Source: Lachnospiraceae bacterium | GTDB taxonomy: Bacteria > Bacillota > Clostridia > Lachnospirales > Lachnospiraceae | Length of the DNA stretch: 35,935 nucleotides | Assembly (NCBI GenBank): GCA_015057955.1 | Contig: SVDE01000012.1 | Coordinates: forward strand, 1 to 35,935 | Direction: 5' to 3' | Shown: one piece after another, positions 26,667-34,454 of the stretch | Position numbering within the stretch: position 1 is the first letter of the stretch | Layout: each line of letters starts with the position of its first letter | The notes under the pieces: model-generated | What the model was told of the DNA's origin: nothing | Database searches by the model: none | What the model saw: only the letters and a program-made list of their open reading frames with translations | Made by a program: the position numbers and the translations under genes

Positions 26667-27091
26667 AATTATTTGAAAGATCAAGGAAACTGAATTACAT
26701 ACTGTGCGGAGTCATATTTGTCGGAGTGATAGTGTATACTCTGCTTGCTACGGGTAACAGGGACATGATCTATTTTAAGCCGTCCGAGACGGGAATCCTC
26801 ATTCAGGGGCCGGAGAACTATACGATCGACATAGCTTTTACAGACATTCAAAAGGTGGAACTCCTTGACTACTTTGACAGAGGAGTGAGTGCCGGCGGGG
26901 TAGAGGAAAAGGATCTGTACTACGGAACATTTGAAAACGACATGTATGGAAAATATGAATTGTTCGCCATAGCTCCTGTCAGGACGCACATGAGTATCAC
27001 GACAAAAGACGGAAAGGTATACGTGATCACCAGGGAAAACAACGGCGATACCGAAAACTATTACAATGCAGTGAAAGACAAAGTGAAATAA
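26663..27091 (+). CDS. small membrane-anchored protein, possibly PH-like domain
   Basis: One N-terminal TM (LNYILCGVIFVGVIVYTLL) then beta-rich segment; ATG overlaps the stop of the lyxose isomerase gene. Confidence 0.7.
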   Translation: MKLFERSRKLNYILCGVIFVGVIVYTLLATGNRDMIYFKPSETGILIQGPENYTIDIAFTDIQKVELLDYFDRGVSAGGVEEKDLYYGTFENDMYGKYELFAIAPVRTHMSITTKDGKVYVITRENNGDTENYYNAVKDKVK

Positions 27092-27110
27092 TATAGACCA
27101 AAGCATATAA

Positions 27111-27147
27111 AAAGAGACTGCCTTTTAAGAATAAGGCAGTCTCTTTT
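27111..27147. terminator. Bidirectional terminator between convergent genes
   Basis: AAAGAGACTGCCTT-TTAAGAAT-AAGGCAGTCTCTTT with flanking A/T tracts. Confidence 0.92.
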
Positions 27148-27174
27148 TTGATCTTGATCAAGGGGAATCTTGGA

Positions 27175-28443
27175 TCAGAATCTTGCAAGGATCCAGTCAG
27201 CAACAAAATCGAATGTGTTCTTAACTGTGTCGCCGAACTCGCCGGGGAACTTCTCTGCATCCTTTTCAGGGCGGAAGTTATGTGTTGCGCCTTCTACGAA
27301 AGCGATGGTCTTGTCATTTGTCTTTTTAGCGTTCTGGTATGCAACCTCGGAAGCAAGGAACTCATATCCTCCGGTCATGCCCATGAGCAGCATCGGAGCG
27401 GAGATGTGCTGAATGTTGCCGGGAGTTGCGCAGTATGCTGAATCCCAATCGATTCCAAGAACTTCTGTCTCAGTGATCCTGTATCCGTTGCTGCGGATGG
27501 TGCTGCCGCTGACGTATGTGCGGACTGTGGTAACTTCGCATGACATGCCGCAGTTCCTGTCAACAGACTTCGCGAATTTAGCAGGTCTTCTGGTATGAAC
27601 GATCTCGTTTGTGATGGAGCCGTCTGCATGGATCAGGTCATAAGCTTCCTTGGTGTGATTCAGGTAGCGGATGTCCTGAGGGAACAGACGGTTGTTAGGT
27701 GCAAGCTGTGTGCCGCAATGGATGATGAGGGGTTCATCATCATCATAGTATCCCTCTCCTGCGTCAAGGACAGCAGCCCTTGCCAAAGCGGTCTCGCGGA
27801 TGCGGTTGAATCTCTCTTCCTGTGCCTTGTTGTATTTAGCGACAAACTCCTCTGAATATGTTGAGCCTTCAGGTGTAAATCCATTTTCCGGAGCGTACGG
27901 ATCAAGCTCTTTATTGAGTTTTGTCGGGTCATCTTCGTCAATGATCATCGGGTTTACGCTAAGGATGTTCATTACGCCGTTGCCCCAGTTGGTATCGAGG
28001 AACATGACTGCTTCTGCAGGTGTAAGAGGATCGATATCCGGCATCTTATAGATGCGTCCTTCGTCCTGGAATATTTTAGCGCCGTTCTCAGCAACAGCCT
28101 GGTAGCAGCTCATAAGTGTTGCGCCGCCGCTGTGTCCGAGCAGGATAACTCTGTCAATGTCGGGAAGATTCCTGAGGTAGTCGGCGAAGAATCCTACATC
28201 TTGGATCTTTTTGTAGAGAGGAGATTTGGATTCGTGGACATTTGCGCCCATGACAGTGAAGCCTCTCTTTGCCAGCTCGGGGCAGGGGATGAATCCGTAG
28301 TAGTCACCGTCTGAGTGCATGACGAGTATGGCTGTCCTGCTGCGCTCATCTTTTTCAATAGGCTCATAGATAACGGCGCCTCTGCCGAATCCCATCTGGA
28401 TGTAAGTGTTCTTGATCTCGTAGTATTTTTTCTCTGCGCTCAT
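27175..28443 (-). CDS. alpha/beta hydrolase family protein (422 aa)
   Basis: ILVMHSDGDYYGF, VILLGHSGGATLMSCYQ nucleophile elbow, VEGATHNF His. Confidence 0.82.
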   Translation of the reverse strand: MSAEKKYYEIKNTYIQMGFGRGAVIYEPIEKDERSRTAILVMHSDGDYYGFIPCPELAKRGFTVMGANVHESKSPLYKKIQDVGFFADYLRNLPDIDRVILLGHSGGATLMSCYQAVAENGAKIFQDEGRIYKMPDIDPLTPAEAVMFLDTNWGNGVMNILSVNPMIIDEDDPTKLNKELDPYAPENGFTPEGSTYSEEFVAKYNKAQEERFNRIRETALARAAVLDAGEGYYDDDEPLIIHCGTQLAPNNRLFPQDIRYLNHTKEAYDLIHADGSITNEIVHTRRPAKFAKSVDRNCGMSCEVTTVRTYVSGSTIRSNGYRITETEVLGIDWDSAYCATPGNIQHISAPMLLMGMTGGYEFLASEVAYQNAKKTNDKTIAFVEGATHNFRPEKDAEKFPGEFGDTVKNTFDFVADWILARF

Positions 28444-28459
28444 TTGTTCTCCTTTTTTA

Positions 28460-29893
28460 TTATTCCAATATGTTTCTTAAAATATATGATTTGACCTGCG
28501 TCATCTCATCGAGAGTAACTGATACGCCCTCCCTGCCGATGCCGCTCATCTTCCGGCCTCCAAAGGGCTGGTCAAGATGCCTGTAGTTGCCTGACTGGTT
28601 GATCACGACTCCGCCGCATTCCAGTTTAGCGGCAACACGGATGGCCTTATTTATGTCTTTAGTAATTACTCCTGCCTGAAGGCCGTACATGGTCTGATTT
28701 GCGATCGCTATTGCTTCCTCTTCGGTGTCAAATCCTATGATGGGGATGACCGGACCGAAGCATTCCATGTCTTTCGCGATATCCATGCTCGGAGTTACTT
28801 CCAGTATGGTAGGAGCGTAATATGTCTCGGAAATGAATGTCCCGCCGCATATAAGCTTTGCGCCTTGGCTTATTGTCAGCTTAACCTGCTCATCGACTGT
28901 TTTGGCAGCTTTTGCTGATATCAGAGAGCCGAGTTCTGTTTTGTCATCCAGAGGGCTTCCCATGACAAGGGCGCCGATCTGTTCAACAGCACGTTTGATG
29001 AATGCGTCCTTGATGCTGTTCTGGACAAGAAACCTCTTGGGGGAGCAGCACGTCTGTCCTGCATTCTGCACACGGCCTCTGACTGCTCCTGTAACTGCCA
29101 GCTCAAAGTCAGCGTCTTCGAAAACGATGTAAGGATCGTTGCCGCCAAGCTCAAGGAATACACGTTTGAGTGTTCCTGCAGCCTTTTCGGCTATGTGCTT
29201 TCCGACAGCGGTGCTTCCGGTAAATGTGATGGCCGCTATATCAGGGCTTTCTGAAAGAATATCTCCGATATCGCTTCCGGCACCGGTCACAAGCTGAAGG
29301 ACGTTGCCGGGAACACCTGCTTCCCAGAGGATCTCAGCAACCTTCATCACTGTAAGCGGGTTGTCTGTGGAAGGCTTTATTATGACAGCGTTGCCTGCTG
29401 CAAGGGCAGCAGCATACTTCTGGCTGCACAGCTCGACCGGATAGTTAAAAGGTGAAATGCATGCTACCACTCCGAGTGGTTCATGCCTGGTAAATATTAT
29501 ATCATGTTCAGTACCAACTTGGTAATCGGTCATTGTCTGTCCGTAAAGATGGTTTGCTTTTTCCGCAAAACCGCGGATGATCTGGGCTGCGACGCGCACT
29601 TCCGGTCTTGCCTCAGATATGATCTTTCCCATTTCTATGCTGAGTGATCCGGCAAGTTCTTCACGTCTGGAGTCTATAAGATCGGCAGCCTTGTTTAATA
29701 TGGCTGATCTTTCGTAAACAGGAAGGGATCCCCAGTAACGGGCGCCTTCTTTTGCTGCTGCGATCGCTTCATTAACATCTTTCTCAGTCGCAGCAGGTAC
29801 TGTATCTATAAATTCAAGTGTTGCGGAGTTCAGCACATCTATGGTACGTCCGTCAGAGGCTTCTCTGCGCTCACCGTTAATAAACATTTTCAT
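28460..29893 (-). CDS. NAD(P)-dependent aldehyde dehydrogenase family protein
   Basis: ISPFNYPVELCSQKYAAALAAGNAVIIKPS, FTGSTAVGKHIAE, FLELGGNDPYIVFEDAD, NAGQTCCSPKRFLV; ATG 29893 preferred (ORF track TTG at 29917 falls inside a hairpin). Confidence 0.93.
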   Translation of the reverse strand: MKMFINGERREASDGRTIDVLNSATLEFIDTVPAATEKDVNEAIAAAKEGARYWGSLPVYERSAILNKAADLIDSRREELAGSLSIEMGKIISEARPEVRVAAQIIRGFAEKANHLYGQTMTDYQVGTEHDIIFTRHEPLGVVACISPFNYPVELCSQKYAAALAAGNAVIIKPSTDNPLTVMKVAEILWEAGVPGNVLQLVTGAGSDIGDILSESPDIAAITFTGSTAVGKHIAEKAAGTLKRVFLELGGNDPYIVFEDADFELAVTGAVRGRVQNAGQTCCSPKRFLVQNSIKDAFIKRAVEQIGALVMGSPLDDKTELGSLISAKAAKTVDEQVKLTISQGAKLICGGTFISETYYAPTILEVTPSMDIAKDMECFGPVIPIIGFDTEEEAIAIANQTMYGLQAGVITKDINKAIRVAAKLECGGVVINQSGNYRHLDQPFGGRKMSGIGREGVSVTLDEMTQVKSYILRNILE

Positions 29894-29912
29894 GATAGTT
29901 ATCTCTTTTATT

Positions 29913-29945
29913 ATCAAGGGGCTGCTTTTAATGCAGCCCCTTGAT
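29913..29945. other. Strong 13-bp-stem hairpin in the SBP1-ALDH intergenic region
   Basis: ATCAAGGGGCTGC-TTTTAAT-GCAGCCCCTTGAT, perfect stem, no clear T-tract on the minus strand. Confidence 0.85.
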
Positions 29946-29980
29946 GATCCCTAAGGGATAGGTTTGATCGTTACAATGGT

Positions 29981-32062
29981 TTACAGTCCTGTGAAAGCTC
30001 CGCTTTCCCAATCTGCTTTATACTTCTCGTAATCCTTGAAGTTAACAGGAACGAGACCGTTGTTGTCGAGGATTTCCCACTTGCATACGCCGTCATCCTC
30101 ATACCAGTCAGCATGCTCTTTCCAGAAATCGCTTCCTTCAGGAGGAACTGTGGTGATCTGGTTCGGGCCGTCTCCAGGGAAGTTCTTGTCACCTGTCATG
30201 GTGATAGTCTCAGCAGGCTCGATGTCAGGCTTGGTGCTCTTTACTTCAAGTGTCCAGCTGTCATCGGGATTAACTGTCAGTTTCCATACGATTCCGGCAC
30301 CATCTTCAGGATTGAATACCTGGTAGAAGATGTGAACATTGTTCGGAAGTCCTGAAGGCTCAGGAAGTGCAACGTCAAGCGGAGTTACGTTTGCTGAATG
30401 CTCAGCAGCATATCCTACGAATTCGCATGCTGTAGGAATTGTGAAGTTATGCTCTCTCTTGTAGAGCTTAGCAACGTTCTTTGAGCAGACGATAGCTGTT
30501 GCAGGCTGTGCCAGAGCGTAGAAGAAAGCATTCTCCTTGGTTGTGTAGTCGATAGCTTCCTGGATGTGCTCTGTATCATGAGTAGCATCAGCCTTGGCTG
30601 TCTCATAGAGTTCCTGCATCTTGTCATCGCTGACAAATGATACATTGTACTTCTTGCCATCGATCTCGTAAGTGCCGTTACCCATCAGACGGTTGTAAGA
30701 ACCAACAAGTGAAGGTCCGCCGATTGATGCGATGGAGATCTCCCATGCGTCATGATCAGCTTCTGTTGTACGCATAAGGCTGTTTGCAAGAGCATTGATC
30801 TTAACCTTGATGCCGATCTGATCAAGCTGTGCCTGGATCATGACTGCAGCGTTCTGCTGTGCTTCATTTGATTCACAGATAAGGGTGAGTTCTTCTCCCT
30901 TATAGTTTGACTTGCTGAGATAATCCTTAGCAAGGTCAGGATCATATGTGTTCATGTAGGTTTCCTGATCGCCCATGGAGTCATCCCAGTCGGGATAAGC
31001 GCTGTTACCGATAGTATCCATCGGAGCATAGTTGCCGCCCATAGCTACGCAGACAGCAGCACTGTCGATCGCATACCAGATTGCTTTACGAAGGTTTACG
31101 TCAGATGTAAGCTTGGTATCCCAGCAGTTGCAGTGAACGAATATATAGTCGCCCTGCACAAGCTCTTCAGCTGTATACTTGTCAGCGAAAGGTCCGCCCT
31201 CTTCGAACTCAGGCATAGCCATGGTCTGGATGTATTCGCAGTAGTCAACTGTGCCCTGCTCAAGAGCGATCTGAGCCTGAGCAGCTTCTGCAATGATAAG
31301 GAATTCAACTGTCTGTACATTTGCCCTGTGGATGTCAAGGTGTGTATCCATGATCTCAGGGTTCTTAAGAAGCCAGTAATCATCGTTAGCTTCAAGAACT
31401 ACGCTGGAGCCGGGGACATAAGACTTAACAACGTAAGCGCCTGTTCCTACAGGAGCGGTAGCGAAGTTGCCGTTCTCCATCTCTTTCTGTGAGAAGATCC
31501 ATGTACGGGTCATAGGGAACTCGAGCTCATCCCATGATGTGGGCTCAAACTTCCATGTCCACTCAACAGTGTAGTCATCAATTTTCTTGATGCTGTCGAA
31601 TACTTCATACTTCGGGCACTCACCGCTCTCTACGAGCCAGTTTACTGAGTAAACAACATCATCAGCTGTGATGTGGTTTCCGTTAGAGTCATAGATGCAG
31701 TCATAGATCTCTACCTGATAATGAAGAGAGTCGACACATGTGATGGATTTGCCCAGAGAAGGAACAAAGTTGTTGTCATCATCATAATCGAACAGAGCTT
31801 CATAAATTGAATGATAGAATAATGTCTTAGGGTTACCGTTGCCGTTTGTGGGATTCAGGTTTGTAGGATCCGCATTAACGGCGATCTTGAATGACGGATA
31901 ACGTCCGGTCTCAGTTGCAGCCGGAGTTTCTCCGCCGCCTGCTGCTGTAGTAGCGTCACCGCCGCCTGCTGCTGTTGTTGCGCCGCCTGAACCAGAACCG
32001 CCGCATGCAGCGAGACTGATAACCATGATAACTGCAAGCAAAGTCGCAATAAGTTTCTTCAT
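29981..32062 (-). CDS. ABC transporter substrate-binding protein, family 5 (peptide/oligopeptide type), SBP1
   Basis: MKKLIATLLAVIMVISLAACGGSGSGG lipoprotein signal, ATTAAGGG linker repeats, APVGTGAYVVKSYVPGSSVVLEAN, VNLRKAIWYAIDSAAV. Confidence 0.93.
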   Translation of the reverse strand: MKKLIATLLAVIMVISLAACGGSGSGGATTAAGGGDATTAAGGGETPAATETGRYPSFKIAVNADPTNLNPTNGNGNPKTLFYHSIYEALFDYDDDNNFVPSLGKSITCVDSLHYQVEIYDCIYDSNGNHITADDVVYSVNWLVESGECPKYEVFDSIKKIDDYTVEWTWKFEPTSWDELEFPMTRTWIFSQKEMENGNFATAPVGTGAYVVKSYVPGSSVVLEANDDYWLLKNPEIMDTHLDIHRANVQTVEFLIIAEAAQAQIALEQGTVDYCEYIQTMAMPEFEEGGPFADKYTAEELVQGDYIFVHCNCWDTKLTSDVNLRKAIWYAIDSAAVCVAMGGNYAPMDTIGNSAYPDWDDSMGDQETYMNTYDPDLAKDYLSKSNYKGEELTLICESNEAQQNAAVMIQAQLDQIGIKVKINALANSLMRTTEADHDAWEISIASIGGPSLVGSYNRLMGNGTYEIDGKKYNVSFVSDDKMQELYETAKADATHDTEHIQEAIDYTTKENAFFYALAQPATAIVCSKNVAKLYKREHNFTIPTACEFVGYAAEHSANVTPLDVALPEPSGLPNNVHIFYQVFNPEDGAGIVWKLTVNPDDSWTLEVKSTKPDIEPAETITMTGDKNFPGDGPNQITTVPPEGSDFWKEHADWYEDDGVCKWEILDNNGLVPVNFKDYEKYKADWESGAFTGL
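31932..31985. repeat. Two tandem copies of an imperfect 27-bp repeat encoding the SBP1 linker
   Basis: CCGCCGCCTGCTGCTGTAGTAGCGTCA followed by CCGCCGCCTGCTGCTGTTGTTGCG...; encodes ATTAAGGGD/ATTAAGGGE. Confidence 0.85.
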
Positions 32063-32184
32063 GTTTCTTTCTCTCCTTTTTTGAAAAAAATTGAAAAATT
32101 GGTTTGTAAAGACTGTGCCAAGTACAATCTACCATGAAATGAAGCCTGTACAAATAGCGAAAAAGGATAGACTGTTACCGGCAG

Positions 32185-32227
32185 TTCCTATTTTGAAAAT
32201 CCGGTATTTAACTATTCCAATTTGGAA
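32185..32227. promoter_or_regulatory. Pair of predicted LysR-type (T-N11-A) boxes in the SBP1/lysR intergenic region
   Basis: TTCC-TATTT-TGAA (32185-32197) and TTCC-AATTT-GGAA (32215-32227), exactly 30 bp apart. Confidence 0.65.
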
Positions 32228-32231
32228 ATGA

Positions 32232-32260
32232 TTGACGGTTTTTCTAATGAAAGATATAAT
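32232..32260 (+). promoter_or_regulatory. sigmaA-type promoter of lysR
   Basis: TTGACG (32232-32237), N17, TATAAT (32255-32260). Confidence 0.85.
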
Positions 32261-32306
32261 ATTGGTAAATTATTTGGTCAAATCTACCAAATAGGGGGGG
32301 CAAGTA

Positions 32307-33206
32307 ATGGAAACCGAGCATGTAAAAGAATTTCTTGTAATGGCTGATAAGCTGAACTATACGGCCGCCAGCGATGAATTGTTCATTTCCCAGTCATCTC
32401 TTTTCAAGCACATACGCGCTCTTGAAGATGAACTGGGAGTTGCTTTCTTTGCAAAAGAAGGCAAAAGAGTGGTAATGACAGAGTATGGCAAGATGTTTGT
32501 CCATCATGCCGAGATCATGCTGCGCCAGATCCAAACATACAAAGCCGAGGTTGAAGCTCACAGGGAAGCGCAGGAAAAAACTCTTAATATAATGATAGCA
32601 AACCCGAATGCCGAACTGGAATTCGCATTCAGGAAAGCATTTCCTCAGTACAAGCTGAATTCCGAGCATTTGTCTAATATCGAGGATACAGAAAAAACTG
32701 ACGCCGAGATAATAATACTCCGCGGTTCAATTCCTGAACTTGAAGAAAACTGGGATCATCAAGATCTTGCCACAGACTCCCTTGTGGTGATCGCTCCAAA
32801 TGATCATCCGGTCGCCGCCAGGAAGAGTGTTAAGCTGATAGATCTGAAAAATGAGGACTTTATCGGTTTCTCCGCGCGCGGTCCGCATGTGCTCAATAAC
32901 CGTTTCGGAATGATGTATGATGTGGTCAGTATCTGCAGAGGCGCAGGATTCGAACCGAATGTGATCATGTCAGCCTTCCCGGGAAGCGAGATAGCAAGGC
33001 TCGTAAGCCAGGGAGGAGGCATTTCCATCTTATTTAAAAAAGCAACCATGCGCAGGATGGGAGATCAGGTCAGTTATGTTGATATCGAACCGTCATTGAT
33101 ATTCCCGATAAGAGCCTATCACAGGAAAGGCAAAAAGCTTTCTGAGGTGGCACAGGCTTATCTGAAGTTTACAAAAGAATGGTATCAATCTTTATATAGT
33201 AAATAA
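32307..33206 (+). CDS. LysR family transcriptional regulator
   Basis: N-terminal wHTH FLVMADKLNYTAASDELFISQSSLFKHIRALEDELGVAFFAKEGKRVVMTEYG and substrate-binding C-terminal domain. Confidence 0.95.
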   Translation: METEHVKEFLVMADKLNYTAASDELFISQSSLFKHIRALEDELGVAFFAKEGKRVVMTEYGKMFVHHAEIMLRQIQTYKAEVEAHREAQEKTLNIMIANPNAELEFAFRKAFPQYKLNSEHLSNIEDTEKTDAEIIILRGSIPELEENWDHQDLATDSLVVIAPNDHPVAARKSVKLIDLKNEDFIGFSARGPHVLNNRFGMMYDVVSICRGAGFEPNVIMSAFPGSEIARLVSQGGGISILFKKATMRRMGDQVSYVDIEPSLIFPIRAYHRKGKKLSEVAQAYLKFTKEWYQSLYSK

Positions 33207-33215
33207 AATCTTATC

Positions 33216-33247
33216 TCCGCGAAGGGCATTCCTTCGCGGATTTCTTT
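33216..33247 (+). terminator. Terminator after lysR
   Basis: TCCGCGAAGG-GCATT-CCTTCGCGGA followed by TTTCTTTT. Confidence 0.85.
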
Positions 33248-33289
33248 TCCAAAACGGAATAATACCCACGCCTTTTTTCCAATTGTAAA
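33247..33289 (+). promoter_or_regulatory. Pair of predicted LysR-type boxes upstream of the hydrolase-dppBC operon
   Basis: TTCC-AAAAC-GGAA (33247-33259) and TTCC-AATTG-TAAA (33277-33289), exactly 30 bp apart; TATAAT at 33313-33318 downstream. Confidence 0.65.
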
Positions 33290-33338
33290 ATAGTATTCTC
33301 CGATAGCTGGTTTATAATAAGATCACCCATTGTAAAGA

Positions 33339-34436
33339 ATGTGCCAATTTTTTATAAATGAGGTGATCGTTATTTTAGCTTTAAAAAAGGGCCATCGCCC
33401 TCCTCCCAACGGAGGAATTCTTCATGCCCTTGAACCGGTCATCCCAGGCTGGAGCAAGGAAGCTTTTGATCTGTCCGCTTCCGGACAGGCAGCCGAAAGA
33501 CGCACACATAAAAATCTGAGATTCGAAGACGACGAACTGAACCCTGAGTACATTAAGCAGTTTACGGAAATGGGTGTAAAAAAAGAAGTCTTCGACACAG
33601 ACCATGACGAAGGCAGATACCGCTATAATGTCCACACTCCGTTGGATATTAAAGATGGAGAGCTGCTTCCGGTGCTCTATGTTTCCCATGGAGGAATGGG
33701 TACCCCGTTTCAGGCGGAGAACTGGGGATTTTCCGAACTGATCGCAAACGAACGTTTTATTGCAGTATATGCGAATAACGGCGGCTATTCCAATGAAGAT
33801 ACTGATACAGAGTTCCCAAGGATATTAGAGGCTGTGATCAGTAATTATCCGGTCGACCAGAGCAGGGTCTATGCATTCGGTTTTTCATCCGGCAGTGATG
33901 CAACCGAAACAGCAGCAACGCTGTGGCCTGAAAAGATAGCCGCATGCGTTCCGGCACCCGGATCCAATGCCATGTACAACAGCTTGTGCAGGCTGACAGA
34001 GGAGGCTTATGAGAAGTGTATCCCGCTGAGGATGCCATGTCTGTTTCTTGGCGGAACAGCTGACTATGGTGACAGATGGCCGTTCCCGGATGAAGAGTGT
34101 TTTGAAAATTTCAACATATGGGCAGAGAAGATCTGCAAAGTGCCGGAGTTCATCCCTACATCTCTGGCAAAATCCAAAATGATCATTGATATTTCGAATG
34201 ATCCTGTGGAAAGGGCGGCAGGGCTGCGCTTTCCGGTAACTTATACATTTGAGGAAGAAGAACGTGAATGGTATGTAGGCGAGTTCCCTGATGAGAACGG
34301 GCATCCGATCTTAAAGGTGATACTTGCAGAAGGACTTCCTCATGTTATCACGGACGCCCATGCTCCGCTTGCGTGGGAATTCCTGAAACATTGGTCAAGG
34401 GCTCCGAAAACGGGCAAATTGACCTATACAGAATAA
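33339..34436 (+). CDS. alpha/beta hydrolase / PHB-depolymerase-like esterase
   Basis: LLPVLYVSHGGMGTPFQ, YPVDQSRVYAFGFSSGSDATE nucleophile region, LPHVITDAHAPLAWEF; start uncertain (GTG 33363 is an alternative). Confidence 0.78.
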   Translation: MCQFFINEVIVILALKKGHRPPPNGGILHALEPVIPGWSKEAFDLSASGQAAERRTHKNLRFEDDELNPEYIKQFTEMGVKKEVFDTDHDEGRYRYNVHTPLDIKDGELLPVLYVSHGGMGTPFQAENWGFSELIANERFIAVYANNGGYSNEDTDTEFPRILEAVISNYPVDQSRVYAFGFSSGSDATETAATLWPEKIAACVPAPGSNAMYNSLCRLTEEAYEKCIPLRMPCLFLGGTADYGDRWPFPDEECFENFNIWAEKICKVPEFIPTSLAKSKMIIDISNDPVERAAGLRFPVTYTFEEEEREWYVGEFPDENGHPILKVILAEGLPHVITDAHAPLAWEFLKHWSRAPKTGKLTYTE

Positions 34437-34454
34437 AAATAGAAGGGAAAGATA

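Noticed and set aside
27715-27750. ATC/ATG trinucleotide run
   Set aside because: Encodes the DDDE stretch in the 27175-28443 hydrolase; short and explained by coding.
32104-32121. Minus-strand TTGGCAC-N4-TTTACA resembling a sigma54 -24/-12 promoter
   Set aside because: The -12 GC is absent, the second copy at 33330 points away from its gene, and no sigma54 activator is present in the window.
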